Shown: piece by piece, positions 38,570-50,632 of the stretch
Numbering within the stretch: position 1 is the first letter of the stretch
How the letters are laid out: each line of letters starts with the position of its first letter
Source of the DNA: Prunus persica
Lineage: Eukaryota; Streptophyta; Magnoliopsida; Rosales; Rosaceae
Assembly (NCBI RefSeq): GCF_000346465.2
Contig: NC_034009.1
Location: forward strand, 8,899,251-8,963,250
DNA: 64,000 bases
Reading direction: 5' to 3'
Position numbers and translations under genes: made by a program
Notes under the pieces: generated by a model
The model's input: only the letters and a program-made list of their open reading frames with translations
Database searches by the model: none
Told to the model about the DNA's origin: nothing

Positions 38570-39903
38570 CCATACCAGATGATTTGGTGGTGACTTGGTC
38601 TAAAACAAGAAAAGGCATTAGAATTTCACTAACAGCCAGCTTGTGTAAAATACATATTCTGTAGAACATTGATTGAAAGTACAGATTGATTTGTGGTTGA
38701 AAGGCTGAGTTTTAGGAGAGCCTTTTAGCCCATATAGCCTATCTTTTTATGGCTCAACAATTCCATGTATCATGTACGCTGTTTAGACGATTTAACAAAT
38801 TGCTTTTCTTATTTCATTTTGTGGATCGAAATTAGGTTTGTCCGAGTTCAAGATTAGTTCAAGATTATTCCACTTTAAACTTGAATTTTGTCTTGAATCG
38901 TATGATCGTATCCAAGCAAAATACAGAAAAATAAAAATAAAAATAGATTTCCGGAAAATGAGTCGTTTTGCTGAAAGGCATTGCAGGTTTGTGTGTATAT
39001 ATATAGCACGTTACACAGAGACACCTTCTCGCGCCTTAAGCTAAGTTGCAGGAAGCAGTTGGGGAGCACATTGTGTGTGTTGTGTAGGGACAATACCACA
39101 TTAGTCTTACATCTAACACACATCACATGACCAGTTGTATGCACCCGAACTAGGTATGTCTTTCTCGTTTAGCACACATCACGTGACGGCTTGTATATAT
39201 ATATGCACCCAGAATTAGCAAGTCTCTCTCATCCACAGTCACAGAAAAGCAGGAACTATTTTTTAATGCCTACGATGTACCCCACCCTTTTGAAGATTAC
39301 TTGTATGTTAACTTATGGCGCAGTCTGCCTCTAGTCCGTCATCCATGAATGAAAGAATGAAGGTAGGAGGAGGAGGACCAAGGGTCTCATAGTTGGTCAA
39401 CTACCAAACATTATTCTATCTATGCCATGAGCTGGACTCTCGTACCGGGGGGGTCCATTGATTGTACAGTGAGTCCCCCGTGCATACACCAACAATTCTT
39501 CCTCTCTCGAGAACTGCACCAAGAAAGATGCTTGACTTTTTTTAAAACACAACAAAATTTAAATAAATCACACACCTCAGAAACCTAACATGTCCACAAA
39601 TCATTGTTTTAGTGAGGTTTTAGATATAAGTTTGAGGACATTTGAGTAATTTATCTAAATAACGATCATATATTTAAAGAGAAAAACTTTTCTTATTTTC
39701 ATTGATGATTTAAGTACGACATTTTCCCATTTCTAAGTACAAAGTCTATGACTTCAACTATTGAGTATGAAAGACTTTAGGTAAAACTGCAACTCGAAAA
39801 ACCCAAAAAAGAAAAAGAAAAAACCAACTTGACCAGAAGCTGCTTTCATATTTTCACTGCCTTTATGTTATTTTCTTTTACTTTCCATTGCTGCCCCCTT
39901 AAT
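38570..39903. other. Convergent 3' region between invertase and GA2ox
   Basis: Holds the two 3' UTRs. No gene is seen. A near-repeat of ACACATCACATGACCAGTTGTAT-like text occurs at about 39115 and 39175 (60 bp apart). Confidence 0.5.
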
Positions 39904-41245
39904 TTACGAAGCAAGTTCATCGCTTGTCGAGGCTCTGAAGAGGTTAAGCCGAGTGTCGCCGAGGCGGAGAGAGTAAAGAGTGCTCTTGTACTCACCCCAA
40001 GTGAAGGGTTTGTAGAGACGAGGCTTCTCTGGTGTGACCATTTCTGGAAGAGCATTGATGCATGCATTTAGGGGTGGAGTTGCAAAATATGCCATGGACA
40101 TTCTTGACTTGGAGTTGGAGGAGTTGTTTAAAGCTCTGTGCCTCACGCTCACAAATCTTCCATTTGTCATGGCCTTCACATTAGGGACATTAATTATTGG
40201 ATAAAACAAAACTAATTAATAAAAAATTAGAAGCATATACAATTTAGAAAAGTCTCAATTATATATTTTTGTATAGTGAAAAAGAAAAAAAGAAAAAAAG
40301 GTTTCAATTATGTAATTCCACAATATAAAAAAATAATAATAAAAAAGTTTAAATTATGTATGAGTAGTTGTTTTCGTTTCTTTTTTCTCCGACCAAAAGG
40401 AAGTATCTTTTATCCCAAAACATGACTACCTTAAATGAGCACCTTTCTTAGGTTGCATCTTGGCGTCCCTTGAAGAAGTTATGGCAACCATATCTTTTAT
40501 TTTCTTTTAAAGTTCTTTTAGCTACTTTGGAAGACGTTATGACTACCTTTTTTTCTTTCTATTTGTCTACTAGAGGAATGCCTATTCATCAAGTTTACAA
40601 TGAGTCAATTTATTATTACCAACGATCAAGGATTTTACGCTATTTTATATTGAGAAAAAAGTTTACTGTAACAGGTTTTATATTTTTATTATATCTATAT
40701 CGATCGCATCTTTAATCATGTGACGAGAGATGTATGAAATCCGAATCACATAGACAAATTCCAAGCACATATATTCAAAGGAAGAAGTATCCTTAACAAG
40801 GACCCAACCAAAGGGAACATAACATGATAAATGGCACTGATGACTGACTGAATAGGTGGTTATGATATTCCTCAGAGAAGTTTAGGAAGAAAGCTTTGGA
40901 TTTGGAGAGAGAGAAGAGAGAGAATCTAGGCTGCCCAACCCAATAGCCCATAAATGGCATACTGACCAACCAACTAAACCACTTTTCAGTTCCATCTGGC
41001 TGGCTAGTCATTCAATTATCCCAGTGTCTAGTCATGAATCCCCCCCGTGCCCCACAACTAACTCTGATTGGTTATGGACTGATATGGTGGGCCCCCACTT
41101 CACCATCAACACAAAAGCTTACATGCAGTCAAAATGGCAGTGATTTACCCAAATCAATTCTCAGTCAGTTTTCAATCAATTCAATATTCAGTTTCCAGTC
41201 ATCCTTTATAAGATTGTTATGATTATTTTCGCCATGTGGACATGA

Positions 41246-41290
<45 letters not shown>

Positions 41291-43109
41291 AACCTGCAAC
41301 AGGTCACCCACATTAACCCAAAATGCAGTGGGGTCAGACGGAGCAGGGACCCACAGCCCATCTTGTGGAGAGATTTGGAGGCCACCCACGTCGTTGGATC
41401 TGAGGAGGGTCAAGATCTGAGGGTCATTATGCGCCCCAAACCCAACCTTGCTGCTGCAGCTACTGTTGATGTTGCTGGTGCAGTCCTTGTTTAGATGGTG
41501 TGGGTAGTGATTGAGCCTGAAAAAGGAGTCATTTTCGACGTCCCTGATCAGCCTACTGAACACTGATGTGTCTGGGACCCACAATCCCTCACCAATCAAA
41601 TCCAGAATCTCACATGCCAAATCCTTCATTGCTTCAATATACCCACTCACTGCAGAGCTGTAAAATGTACCACAAAAATACCCACTCAATTCATCAGCAG
41701 CAAGCAGACTTACAACTCTGACTCCGACCATTTTTCTTTTTCTTCTGTTTTTTTAAAATAATAATAATAATAATAATAATAAAGTCATTGCAACTGACTG
41801 GGGCATCTTCCATCTAATTCTGGAAGCTGTTTCCTTTTTAGGCCCATTTAAAATTCATATTTCTCTTTCAAAAACCCAACAATAAAATTATAATAATGAT
41901 AATAATTTAGTTTTTTTTTTTATTTGGTATGATTAGACGTTTCTTGATGTGCCACTGCCACTGCCACTGCCTCTGCCTCTGCCTCTGACTTGTCATTCTG
42001 ATTTCCCAATTTTCAATATTATAATAGTGCAACAGTATTGTACTGGATTTCACTCTCTTCTCATTTCCTAATTCAATAATGGAGAAACACATGCAGCTCT
42101 CCTCTCCCCCACTCGCCGTATACATTGCGTGTGGGAAATATGTGCTTGTGTTAAAAGATCCTAAATTTATTTGTTTTTTTCTTCAAATTCTACAATTTAA
42201 TTGACAGCTTATCCCATCATCCAGGAGAGAATCATCTCCCTAGATTAGTTCCCATGTGACCTTTGAAAGTTGGTACGATTTTAACAATTCACGTGAAAAA
42301 TGGTTATTACATTTCTTCGTGTTTATTTACGGAGCCCACTAATATAATGAATCTCACTTCTGATACACAAGGTGATATGACTAGTATTCTTGTTATTTTT
42401 CATTTTAATTTCTACTAACATGCGCTAGAAGAAGTCATTCAAAAATAAAAACAACCGAGAACAAGCAGAGAAATTGAAATGAATTCAAAGAAGTAGAAAA
42501 AAACCAAGATGGGAAAAAGAGTGAATGCCTAGTAAATAATGAACAGTTTGTCCCTAACCCTACACCAAAATTTGTTGCCCCTTCCCCCGACCGTCTTTCA
42601 TTTAATATATTCTAGCTAAAAAGTACCTTCATCATAAGGAATGAAAAACCCAAGGAGGTAAAAAAGCATAAAACTAAAACATGCAAAAAGAACCAAAAAA
42701 AAATGTAAAGAAATAAATAATTGATGTACCTGAATTTGGTAGGCTCATTTGAGATTGTTTTGGATCTTTGAGCAACGGAGATTGGGTTTGTGTTGAACAA
42801 AAGGTATTCAACCTCTCCCATATCACCATTGAAGCCTATGGTCTTGCAGCCATAACCGAGGGGAATGGCTGGCCCGGCTCTTTGCTTCTCGGCCATTGTT
42901 TTGGCAAAGAAGCTGAGGCTTTGCTCCTCCAGTTTGGCTACAATGTCTTGAGGGACGCCGTGGTTGATGACCTTGAAGAAACCGTAGTCCTCACAAGCTT
43001 TGACAATGAGATTCCTCACTTGGGACCTCTCGGCCGAAAGGTCGATGACGGGGAGTTCAATGGCCTCGATCTTTTCATTGTGAATTGGGTTTGGAGAGGC
43101 TGCCACCAT
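39904..43109 (-). CDS. GA2ox: Gibberellin 2-beta-dioxygenase (GA2-oxidase)
   Basis: Exons 42730-43109, 41294-41657 and 39904-40173 on the minus strand join in frame to 337 residues, the usual family length. This soluble 2-oxoglutarate/Fe(II) dioxygenase inactivates gibberellins by 2-beta hydroxylation. The N-terminal DIOX_N domain (LPVIDLSAE, GFFKVINHGV) precedes the GA2ox-type block GYGCKTIGFNGDMGEVEYLL. Iron ligands are His203, Asp205 (GFGAHNDPQI) and His260 (SVRHRAL). The 2-oxoglutarate site is Arg272-x-Ser274. Introns of 1072 and 1120 bp sit at conserved positions. Intron 2 has a weak donor (CAG/GTTGGT) directly followed by a CT microsatellite. The protein looks closest to the C19-type GA2ox6-like group, but the subclass is not certain. 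Confidence 0.93.
41249..41288. repeat. (GA)n microsatellite at the GA2ox intron 2 donor
   Basis: About 40 bp of GA on the plus strand. On the gene's strand it is a CT run that begins 6 bases after the exon 2 end, so it forms the intron side of the splice donor. Confidence 0.9.
41757..41782. repeat. (AAT)n microsatellite in GA2ox intron 1
   Basis: About eight trinucleotide repeats, 100 bp from the exon 2 acceptor. Confidence 0.85.
41951..41987. repeat. Compound hexanucleotide repeat in GA2ox intron 1
   Basis: Three GCCACT units run straight into three GCCTCT units. Confidence 0.85.
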
Positions 43110-43251
43110 GGTTGTAAATTTGCTTAATTTGGAGCTGCAAATATCTAATAATCTAAGAGATATGGGTTACAAACTAAGAAGAGAAAGATGATGGGGCGTC
43201 TAATCTAGTATAGCTGTCTTACACTTTGTGTAGCGTTTGGTTTGTGTGTGC

Positions 43252-43255
<4 letters not shown>

Positions 43256-43287
<32 letters not shown>
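43256..43287. repeat. (GA)n tract, GA2ox leader
   Basis: About 31 bp of GA, which is CT on the gene strand. It lies about 150 bp upstream of the start codon and downstream of the TATA-like box, so probably in the 5' UTR. Confidence 0.85.
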
Positions 43288-43289
<2 letters not shown>

Positions 43290-43345
43290 GAGAGGAGGGT
43301 TTTCTTGTAGGGGGAGAGTTTGGAGAGGCAGCGATATTTGATGGG

Positions 43346-43354
43346 GTATTTATG
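43346..43354 (-). promoter_or_regulatory. TATA-like box of GA2ox
   Basis: The reverse complement reads CATAAATACC, about 240 bp upstream of the ATG. It lies between two long CT tracts of the gene strand. Confidence 0.45.

Positions 43355-43358
<4 letters not shown>

Positions 43359-43399
<41 letters not shown>
43359..43399. repeat. (GA)n tract upstream of the GA2ox TATA-like box
   Basis: About 40 bp of GA on the plus strand. Plant GAGA/BPC proteins bind such repeats, so a regulatory role is plausible but not shown. Confidence 0.85.
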
Positions 43400-43400
<1 letters not shown>

Positions 43401-44497
43401 CTATGTAAGCGGTTGGGATTAAAGAAAAGGGTTACTTGGGGATTCAGGAATCGTCGACTTGTTTTTGGGTGAAGTACAACTAGCAAATTTCTGTCACACG
43501 AGAAGGTTGACTTAATTGTGCACTCTTTCCTTGACTTGGTTTTCTGCTCTTTTCCTATTGAATCATCTCACTAGCTTTATTGGGTGATGCTAGCATTTGT
43601 TAGAAAGACGTGTGAATGAGTATTTCATCCCAAAAGGAAGCTACAAAGAAAAATCCCTACGTGTGTATGAGTAATATGCAACCCAAATTTCATTTGTTGA
43701 TGCTCAAATTCATGATGTATGAGTAGAATGTGATGAGATTTAAAGAAAGTGAAATTGGATTAGAACTTTGGTATCTTGGAAATTCTAGAAACATTCCTCA
43801 ACGTATATCCTTTATCTTTCATCCCATTCGAACAAATCCAACTGTCATACATTGAAGTAAAGTAATTGGTGGTGGGTGGATTTCAGATTGCTAGTGTGCA
43901 TGTGGTCAAATCTCTTATTATTTTCTTCTTTTTTATTGTAATTTGTTGACAACATTTACCACACTTTGGCATGCCTCTATAATTGCTGAACATCTACCAA
44001 TGTGTGTCGACTTCATATCAAGCTTGGGTTTGGGTGCATATTTCCAAGGAAACAAGCATGACATTCCACGTATTGTGATCATCTAAACTTTTAACCTTTT
44101 TTTGGCTAAAAAAGTAATAAAAGAAAAAAGAACAAAACTTATTGTAACCTTTTGTTGGCCAACAACTCTTATCCCAAGGTGTACCGACTTCAGCTCCCAG
44201 ATTTTTCCATCCATCCATCCATCCATCCATCCATTCTATGTCTAATCGCGATAAAGACAATACTAGACATTAGTGTTGGTCCATTTTGGTTTGTTGTTAA
44301 CACCATCTTTAATTGACCACGACTTGTAATTCTTTCTGGCTTCTCGACCTAGGTTCAAGGCATCCTCATGATTCATCAAGTCTTGGCCATGCCCAAATCG
44401 ATGGAATATTAATGTTCATGCTTAGAATTTAGGGGAAGTGAGGACGACCAATTGAGTGGTTGATTAGGAATTTTAAATGGTTTAGAATTTGACATTT
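43400..44497. other. Intergenic DNA upstream of GA2ox
   Basis: No gene is supported. It holds a (CATC)n tract at 44208-44234 and should contain distal GA2ox promoter sequence. Confidence 0.5.
44208..44234. repeat. (CATC)n microsatellite
   Basis: About seven copies of the tetranucleotide. Confidence 0.9.
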
Positions 44498-44500
44498 TTA

Positions 44501-44824
44501 GTGCCCGTTTGGCACTGTTTATTTGGGGTGATAAGTGATTTTTTTAAAATTTTAGAAAATCTAGCCCGTTTGGTAAACTATGAGAAAATCATTTATTGTT
44601 AAAAATTGTTGTGAGAGAAAGCTATAAGAAAAAGCAGTTGATGAGGTGCTTTCATTTTCTGATTATGCAGGAATCAGTTTCGAAGAGACGCTGAGTTTAA
44701 TGATTATGCGGGAATCAATACCAACAACACTTTTAACAAAAAGTTTACCAAACGCCAAACTACTTTCTCTCACAGCAAATCTAACAGCGATTATTTTCAT
44801 AGCACAGCAATGCCAAACTGGCAC
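44501..44824. mobile_element. Tourist-like MITE, 324 bp, TTA duplication
   Basis: Left end GTGCCCGTTTGGCACTGTT, right end (reverse complement) GTGCCAGTTTGGCATTGCT. TTA flanks it at 44498-44500 and 44825-44827. GATTATGCAGGAATC/GATTATGCGGGAATC repeats occur inside. It is non-coding, although it contains a chance open frame. Confidence 0.75.
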
Positions 44825-45813
44825 TTAGATTATATTTCAACATATCGAATTATTTAATTGGTTTTATTACACACTATTTTACATTCGAATCTAAATTAGA
44901 ATGATGTTCTTTATCATTAGTTTCTATAATAAGATTGCAACACTCGATAGTGCAAAACGCTCGGGTTAATTACAGTGGCTGCTTTCTTACATACTTGATA
45001 GAAAAGTTTTAATTAGATTAAGGGAATGAATCTTTTGATTTTGTTAAAAGTTGATTCTAGCTTTTCTATGGTGAGTAAGATTAACATGATGGGAAGTCGT
45101 TTTCTCCCCTGTAGTTAGACAGGTTATTTAACATGAAGCATCAAAAAATCTTTATATAACTCGATATGCGGCCACCACAATATGCACATTACAAGGTTAA
45201 AAGGTTTCTTATTTAGAAAAAATAAAAATAAAATCACTATACAAATCAAAAAAGTAATCTACGTGCAAAACGTTTCTGATCAAGCCACGTCAGAGCGTAA
45301 TATATTTTTATTATAATTGATTGATGAATTGCATGATAAGATTTAGATTCAATCAACTATTATAAATGTGGTCATAATCAATCAACAGTTATCAGTGATC
45401 TATGAATAGTTAAATGTCGTAGATGATTTGACCGGAGCTTTAATTTCTTAACAAATATGGATATGCTTTTGAAATAACAATGGTAGTTGTTGTTGACCTC
45501 TATGCAACAGAAGCAGTGTTAATTTGCATTCCCATGCAATCGTCAGACCCACACATGCTCTTGATTCAATAGTTCGAAGGCAAAGACCAAGTTGATGTCT
45601 CAATCCGACTCTTCTTCAAGTTATTATTTATTTTCGTGTTTGATGGAGACGGTCGTTGAATGTGATATATGGATATTGTTGATTTCACGCCTTGTTATTA
45701 TATTTATATATTTTAAATGCCTTTTTTTTTTATTTATAATCAATATAAAATAATGTAATCTGTGTACGCATGAAGTTGTGCCTCAAAAACCATTTTCATC
45801 TTTTGATTTGCAG

Positions 45814-45898
45814 TCGTTCTCGACAAGATATTGATGTTTTTGCAACTGGCAATTTTATTATTCGGTATGGAAGAGATACATTAACTGAATCATACAAG
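45814..45898 (+). other. Isolated exon-like fragment
   Basis: An open segment of 85 nt is bounded by TTGATTTGCAG on the left and AAG/GTATCA on the right. In its open frame it reads SRQDIDVFATGNFI, then IRYGRDTLTESYK. Composition and borders look like a real internal exon. I find no flanking exons within 1 kb and cannot name the parent gene. It may be a captured or left-over gene fragment. Confidence 0.35.
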
Positions 45899-46050
45899 GT
45901 ATCATATTCATTATTATTGACTCTGATTGTATATGTGTGTATATATTATTGATTGATTTAAAAAAGTCGTGTGTGGAAAAATGTTTTTTTAATTTAATTA
46001 TGAAACATATAATTATTCCACAGAAGATACCTCAACATTTTAAGTCATGG

Positions 46051-46051
<1 letters not shown>

Positions 46052-46085
<34 letters not shown>
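46052..46085. repeat. (TA)n microsatellite
   Basis: An alternating AT run of about 33 bp. Confidence 0.9.
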
Positions 46086-46090
<5 letters not shown>

Positions 46091-48342
46091 AAACTAAGGC
46101 TGGAGTACTTTTATTGACGAGAATCATGCGTGTCGATCATAAATTAAGATGAATAAATTGATATAAATAAATGAATGACTCAAGAGATGACACTGATTAT
46201 GCGTATTGACGTGTGAACCATAACTACTACCTATTCATACATTGATGGTTAACAATCATTTTCCACGGTCCAACAAGTGCTATAATGTCATTTCCCTATC
46301 AAACCAACAGGCTTTATTTGCAAACCATGTGTATAAATAGTGCATTGATTTGCTTTCGAGTTGAAAATTAGCCATAATGTGACCAGGTGATGGCAATATG
46401 AGCATTTTTGACATGAACAAAAGCATGAAGGAATGCTAGTGGCTGCCCATTTGTGACCAAATCAAACTTGTGACATCAATTATGTGTGCCCAGTAACCAA
46501 AGATTCAGTGTAGACAGCTAGTAAAAAAATGTATAATTGTAGACAAAAAGCAAAACAAGAAGGTTCCATATATGGGTAGTGAAGAGCCAATATGCCTTCC
46601 GTGACCGAGTTTCGGTTTTGACAGTGACGGAAATGCGTGGCAGATTAGACTTTGCATTATATATTGTGATAAATAAATAAAAAATTGATATGGTTTTCAT
46701 CTATGGAGCTTAAAGAAGACTTTTTTCCTGTACGGCAAGCAAGCAAAAGAAGGAAATATGTATATATATGTTTTCTGCATGCATTTTTTAATTATAAAGA
46801 TTGGTAGTTGGGTCGTATTCCACTTACTTAATTGCATGCACTAATTTCCATCGTTTAGTTTCCAATTCTAAACCTATTGCATTGTAGCAACTATACTGCT
46901 TCTCTCTTTTCCCGTACGGAGATATTCCTCATATTAATTACAGTTTGACATATATACAAAAATAATTCATCAAAAATATAAAAAAAAAAGATAAATTTTT
47001 ACTCACATGTCACTAAAATATGAAACAGTCAAATATTATTATTATTATTTTAAGAAATTTATGAACTGGTTCTGCGCGCACACACACACCAGTGACCAGT
47101 CCCTTGTGCAATTTAATGAGATCAGCCTAGGTTGCTAGCTATTATGTAGATGGAGGTTGTTGATTATAGCTAGCTAGCTAGGATGAGTATTAATTCAACT
47201 CCTATCAAAATGAAATTCCTTGAAAAGGATAGAAACTGATTGAATATATAAATGAATCCATCTCTACATTATCAGCACATATAAGGAACTGACTTGTTAC
47301 CTCCTCCTACTTGTTTTGGTAAATTTCTTAATTTTTAATCGGAGTTGTCTCTGTACAAGTTAAAGGATTTTCTAGTATTTTTGAGCTTGACTTGAGTTTA
47401 ACCTTTAAAGAAGTAGAAGAACATGTTTACTTTTGAAGACAAAGTAGGAGATGAAATTTTATCGCATTTATTAATGCATAATGAATTTTAAAAAAAAAAG
47501 TGTGAATTTCACCTTAAAATATATAATCAAATACCTTAAAAATTAAAAATTTAATCGACTAGGTGGAATAGTTGATCCAATTTCAATTTCCTAATTCCCT
47601 AATTCCTTACTTCTGTCATTCCAACTGAGTAAACATGCCATAAAAGCAATGTCAAAAACAAGTAGATAATCCATTATCCTAGCTACTCTTGTGACCTTAA
47701 AACTAGTTGAAACTTGGGATGGTTTTCCCAATTTATCCCGTCGTAATTAAACATTGGTAATTAACACATTTGATTAACTGAATCGATGACCAGCCAAAAA
47801 TATTAAAAGCCATGAACTGAACAAAAATAACAAGTTCTTTGAGTTTGTCAAACGGCCAATCATGAATAGAAAATACTGAGAAAATTATTCACACATGATT
47901 AAGATGCATCGATCCATGTGGGTGTCTTTATCATATATATATATATGGATATATTTTTTTCAACTTCAAACACAAAGCTTAAGATAAACACGAATTTTCC
48001 ATACCATATCCAATTGATGATGATGTATGCCAAATTTGTTGAAAACCATACCATCATCATCTACGACAAGTTAGGTTTTGAAATGTTTCTTTAATTCATT
48101 TTTTTCTTTTCAGAGGAGATCCCTTTTCTATTAACTCTGCTTTATTAATAAGCACAACATAAACAAAAACAAAAGAGAGAGCCTATATAATCATAATCAT
48201 AATCACAAATTCAATCAAGATGGTCAAGACATATGATGATTTATTTTGGTGCCTTTTAATGCTCTGAAAATTAGTTATTGATAAAGTCATTGACATCAAA
48301 AGTCAAAAACACGGTGCTTGATTGAAGCCATTAGATGGAGAC

Positions 48343-48904
48343 CAAGGGCGGAGCCACTAAGGGACCAGTGCGGTCCCGAGCCCCCTCTCATTTTTATATT
48401 AAAAAAATATTATATATTAATATCTTTATGATACTTCTAATATTTATAGGGTTTTCTCTTTAAGTTTACATTTTTTTTTTCAGTTTTGGATCAATTTTCT
48501 AAAAATTTAGTATACATATTATTATTTTTTACACAAGTCCTTCAAATCTAAGAGTCATTTTCACCCATTTCTTTAGATTTGTGGCTATTTATTATCCATA
48601 TAATATATTTTCAAATTTCAAAATTTTTTTTTTTGCCAAATCAAGTTTCAATTGGGTTGACTTACTTAATTAAGATTGTTAATCTTTCTCTTTATTTTTT
48701 ATTGTTTTCTCTTTGCCTATGGTTTGTTAGGGTTTGTAAAAGTTTGAATTATTCTCTATTGGGTTCAATGAATCTTTCAATTAATTTATAGATTACCAAA
48801 AAAAAAGTGTAAAGATGTCATTATATATGTATTGTGAGTTTGAATTATTTTTATGAATATTTTGTAAGAGGTCCCTTCACATATGAAATCCTTACTCCAC
48901 CGTT
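48343..48904. mobile_element. Mutator-like non-autonomous element, 562 bp, 9-bp duplication
   Basis: Perfect 9-bp direct repeats GATGGAGAC flank it (48334-48342 and 48905-48913). Ends are inverted but degenerate: left CAAGGGCGGAGCCACTAAGG, right (reverse complement) AACGGTGGAGTAAGG. A 9-bp duplication is typical of Mutator-like elements. The terminal repeats are short, so a non-TIR MULE or another superfamily is possible. No coding sequence. Confidence 0.6.
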
Positions 48905-48913
48905 GATGGAGAC

Positions 48914-50068
48914 AATGTAGTATGCTAGAAATGAAATATTCGTTTATTAGAATTTAGAGGGTTTGGCATGTTATTAAATTATCGAATTATTAATATGCAC
49001 TATATATTTAAGTATATGGTTGCAGTTAATCAATGATCTAGTCCACATTAACATTTTTAAGACTTGTGTTACAATATATAATGTTTTGTGTCTCTTCATT
49101 TATTATTAATTGATTTTAAATTAAATACTCGATGTCTGTTGAGTTTTGATAGTGACGAGAGACCAAATACCGAGTTATTGTTTAATTTCTTTGTTGGACG
49201 TTAATCCCGTTTCTTCACCAAATAAAAAATAAAAAATACTGAGCCACACGTGCACTGCCTTATCTAATATAAATTGTCCAAGTATTTTTCTCAAGTCTTC
49301 CCGTCAGCCGCTCCACCCGTCCACCAATCGAATTTGCATGATATGTGACATTGCTCCATCAATTTCTTTCTAGAACACACATTCAAAATGAGGAATTACA
49401 AACTAAAACGAAATGTGTGGTATGATGAACGTCATCATATATGCAAAAGAACGTCACCCATAAGAAATTCATTTCATTCAAAATTTCCACGAATTCATTG
49501 GTATATATTTTGTTTGACCAAGATTTCGCCCTTTCGTTTTCCCTATTATTATTATTTTTCTTCAAACGCCTGAAAACGATTTGTTGGGTCCCTTGTACGC
49601 CCCAGTCCTTGACGTTGTGGCCTTGGATTCATAATCAATGGCGTCATTTAGAAAAGGTCCCCCCAACACTATTGACATGGGGTTCAGGAAACTGACCACG
49701 TCAACTGCAGCTTGGGTCCAATCTAGATTGATAAGAACGAGTCATGAATATGAAATAAATGGACCTGAAGATTTCATCAAAGTCATAGCCCATCATAAAG
49801 ATGCCCATTGCACTAGAGAAACTCTCATGTAATGGAGATAATACTTTTTGTTGTCTCTGACTAATAACGTAATGAGATGTAGAATAACTTCTCTACGTGT
49901 CATTATGTTATTGGTTGGGAATAGTAAAACAGTGCTATTCACATTCCATGCAAGTTTTTTTTTGCCATTGCACTTAAACTCCAACAAAAAAGGAAATTTT
50001 GTATTGGACTATACGAGCATACCCCTCCAGTTAGGAGTATCGGTGCAACATAGCCAAAAAGTAATTCC
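48914..50068. other. Intergenic DNA
   Basis: No supported gene. Overlapping open frames at 49383-49832 on both strands lack domains. Confidence 0.5.
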
Positions 50069-50071
50069 TTA

Positions 50072-50478
50072 GAGCATCCACAATTATGCTCTATATTTTT
50101 TCACTTAAAATTTAGCTAAAAACACTAGAAATCTATTTTAGGAGCTCTTTATAAAATTTTAACTTCAACCATACTCTCTAGTTTAAAGAGTCATAAATAT
50201 TTTTAATATTTTTTAATTCAATTTTTGAATAAAGTGTTGACACAAAAGCAACAATAAAAAATAGTTAACATTAAATAAATACTTAAAATAATATTAAATA
50301 TATAAGCATTTAATTATAGGAAGTCACTAGGAGTCCTTTTCTTCTCCTCAGATTAGGAGCTTATAGAGATCTCCCTATTTTAAGAGCTGGATAAAGAGCA
50401 TGGTTGGAGGTGGGTTTTTACAATTCCTTTCTAAATTTTAGCTAAAAAAGTGATTTAGGGAGCCCATTGTAAATGCTC
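50072..50478. mobile_element. Tourist-like MITE, 407 bp, TTA duplication
   Basis: Left end GAGCATCCACAATTATGCTC, right end (reverse complement) GAGCATTTACAATGGGCTCC. TTA flanks it (50069-50071 and 50479-50481). The ends resemble the 5548-6294 element, so both may belong to one GAGCATC family. It ends about 150 bp from the SFR2 stop codon and may lie in or near its 3' UTR. Confidence 0.75.
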
Positions 50479-50632
50479 TTACACATACGTAATTAATTTC
50501 TCTAGTTGGGTCACTACAGAAATCTATAGTTCTTATTTACAACTAATGTCTAATGAAATTTATGTCCATTACAGGAACCAATCTATGAAAAGTTGATGAG
50601 ATAACAGTGTTGGCCCAAAATTAAGGGGAGAA

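Larger units (their letters stand above)
44828..48333. other. Intergenic DNA
   Basis: AT-rich, with (TA)n at 46052-46085 and ATT repeats near 47037. No complete gene. One exon-like fragment at 45814-45898 is listed separately. Confidence 0.5.

Noticed and set aside
49383..49832. Possible small gene on either strand
   Set aside because: Overlapping short frames with no domain, no clear splice sites and no codon bias.
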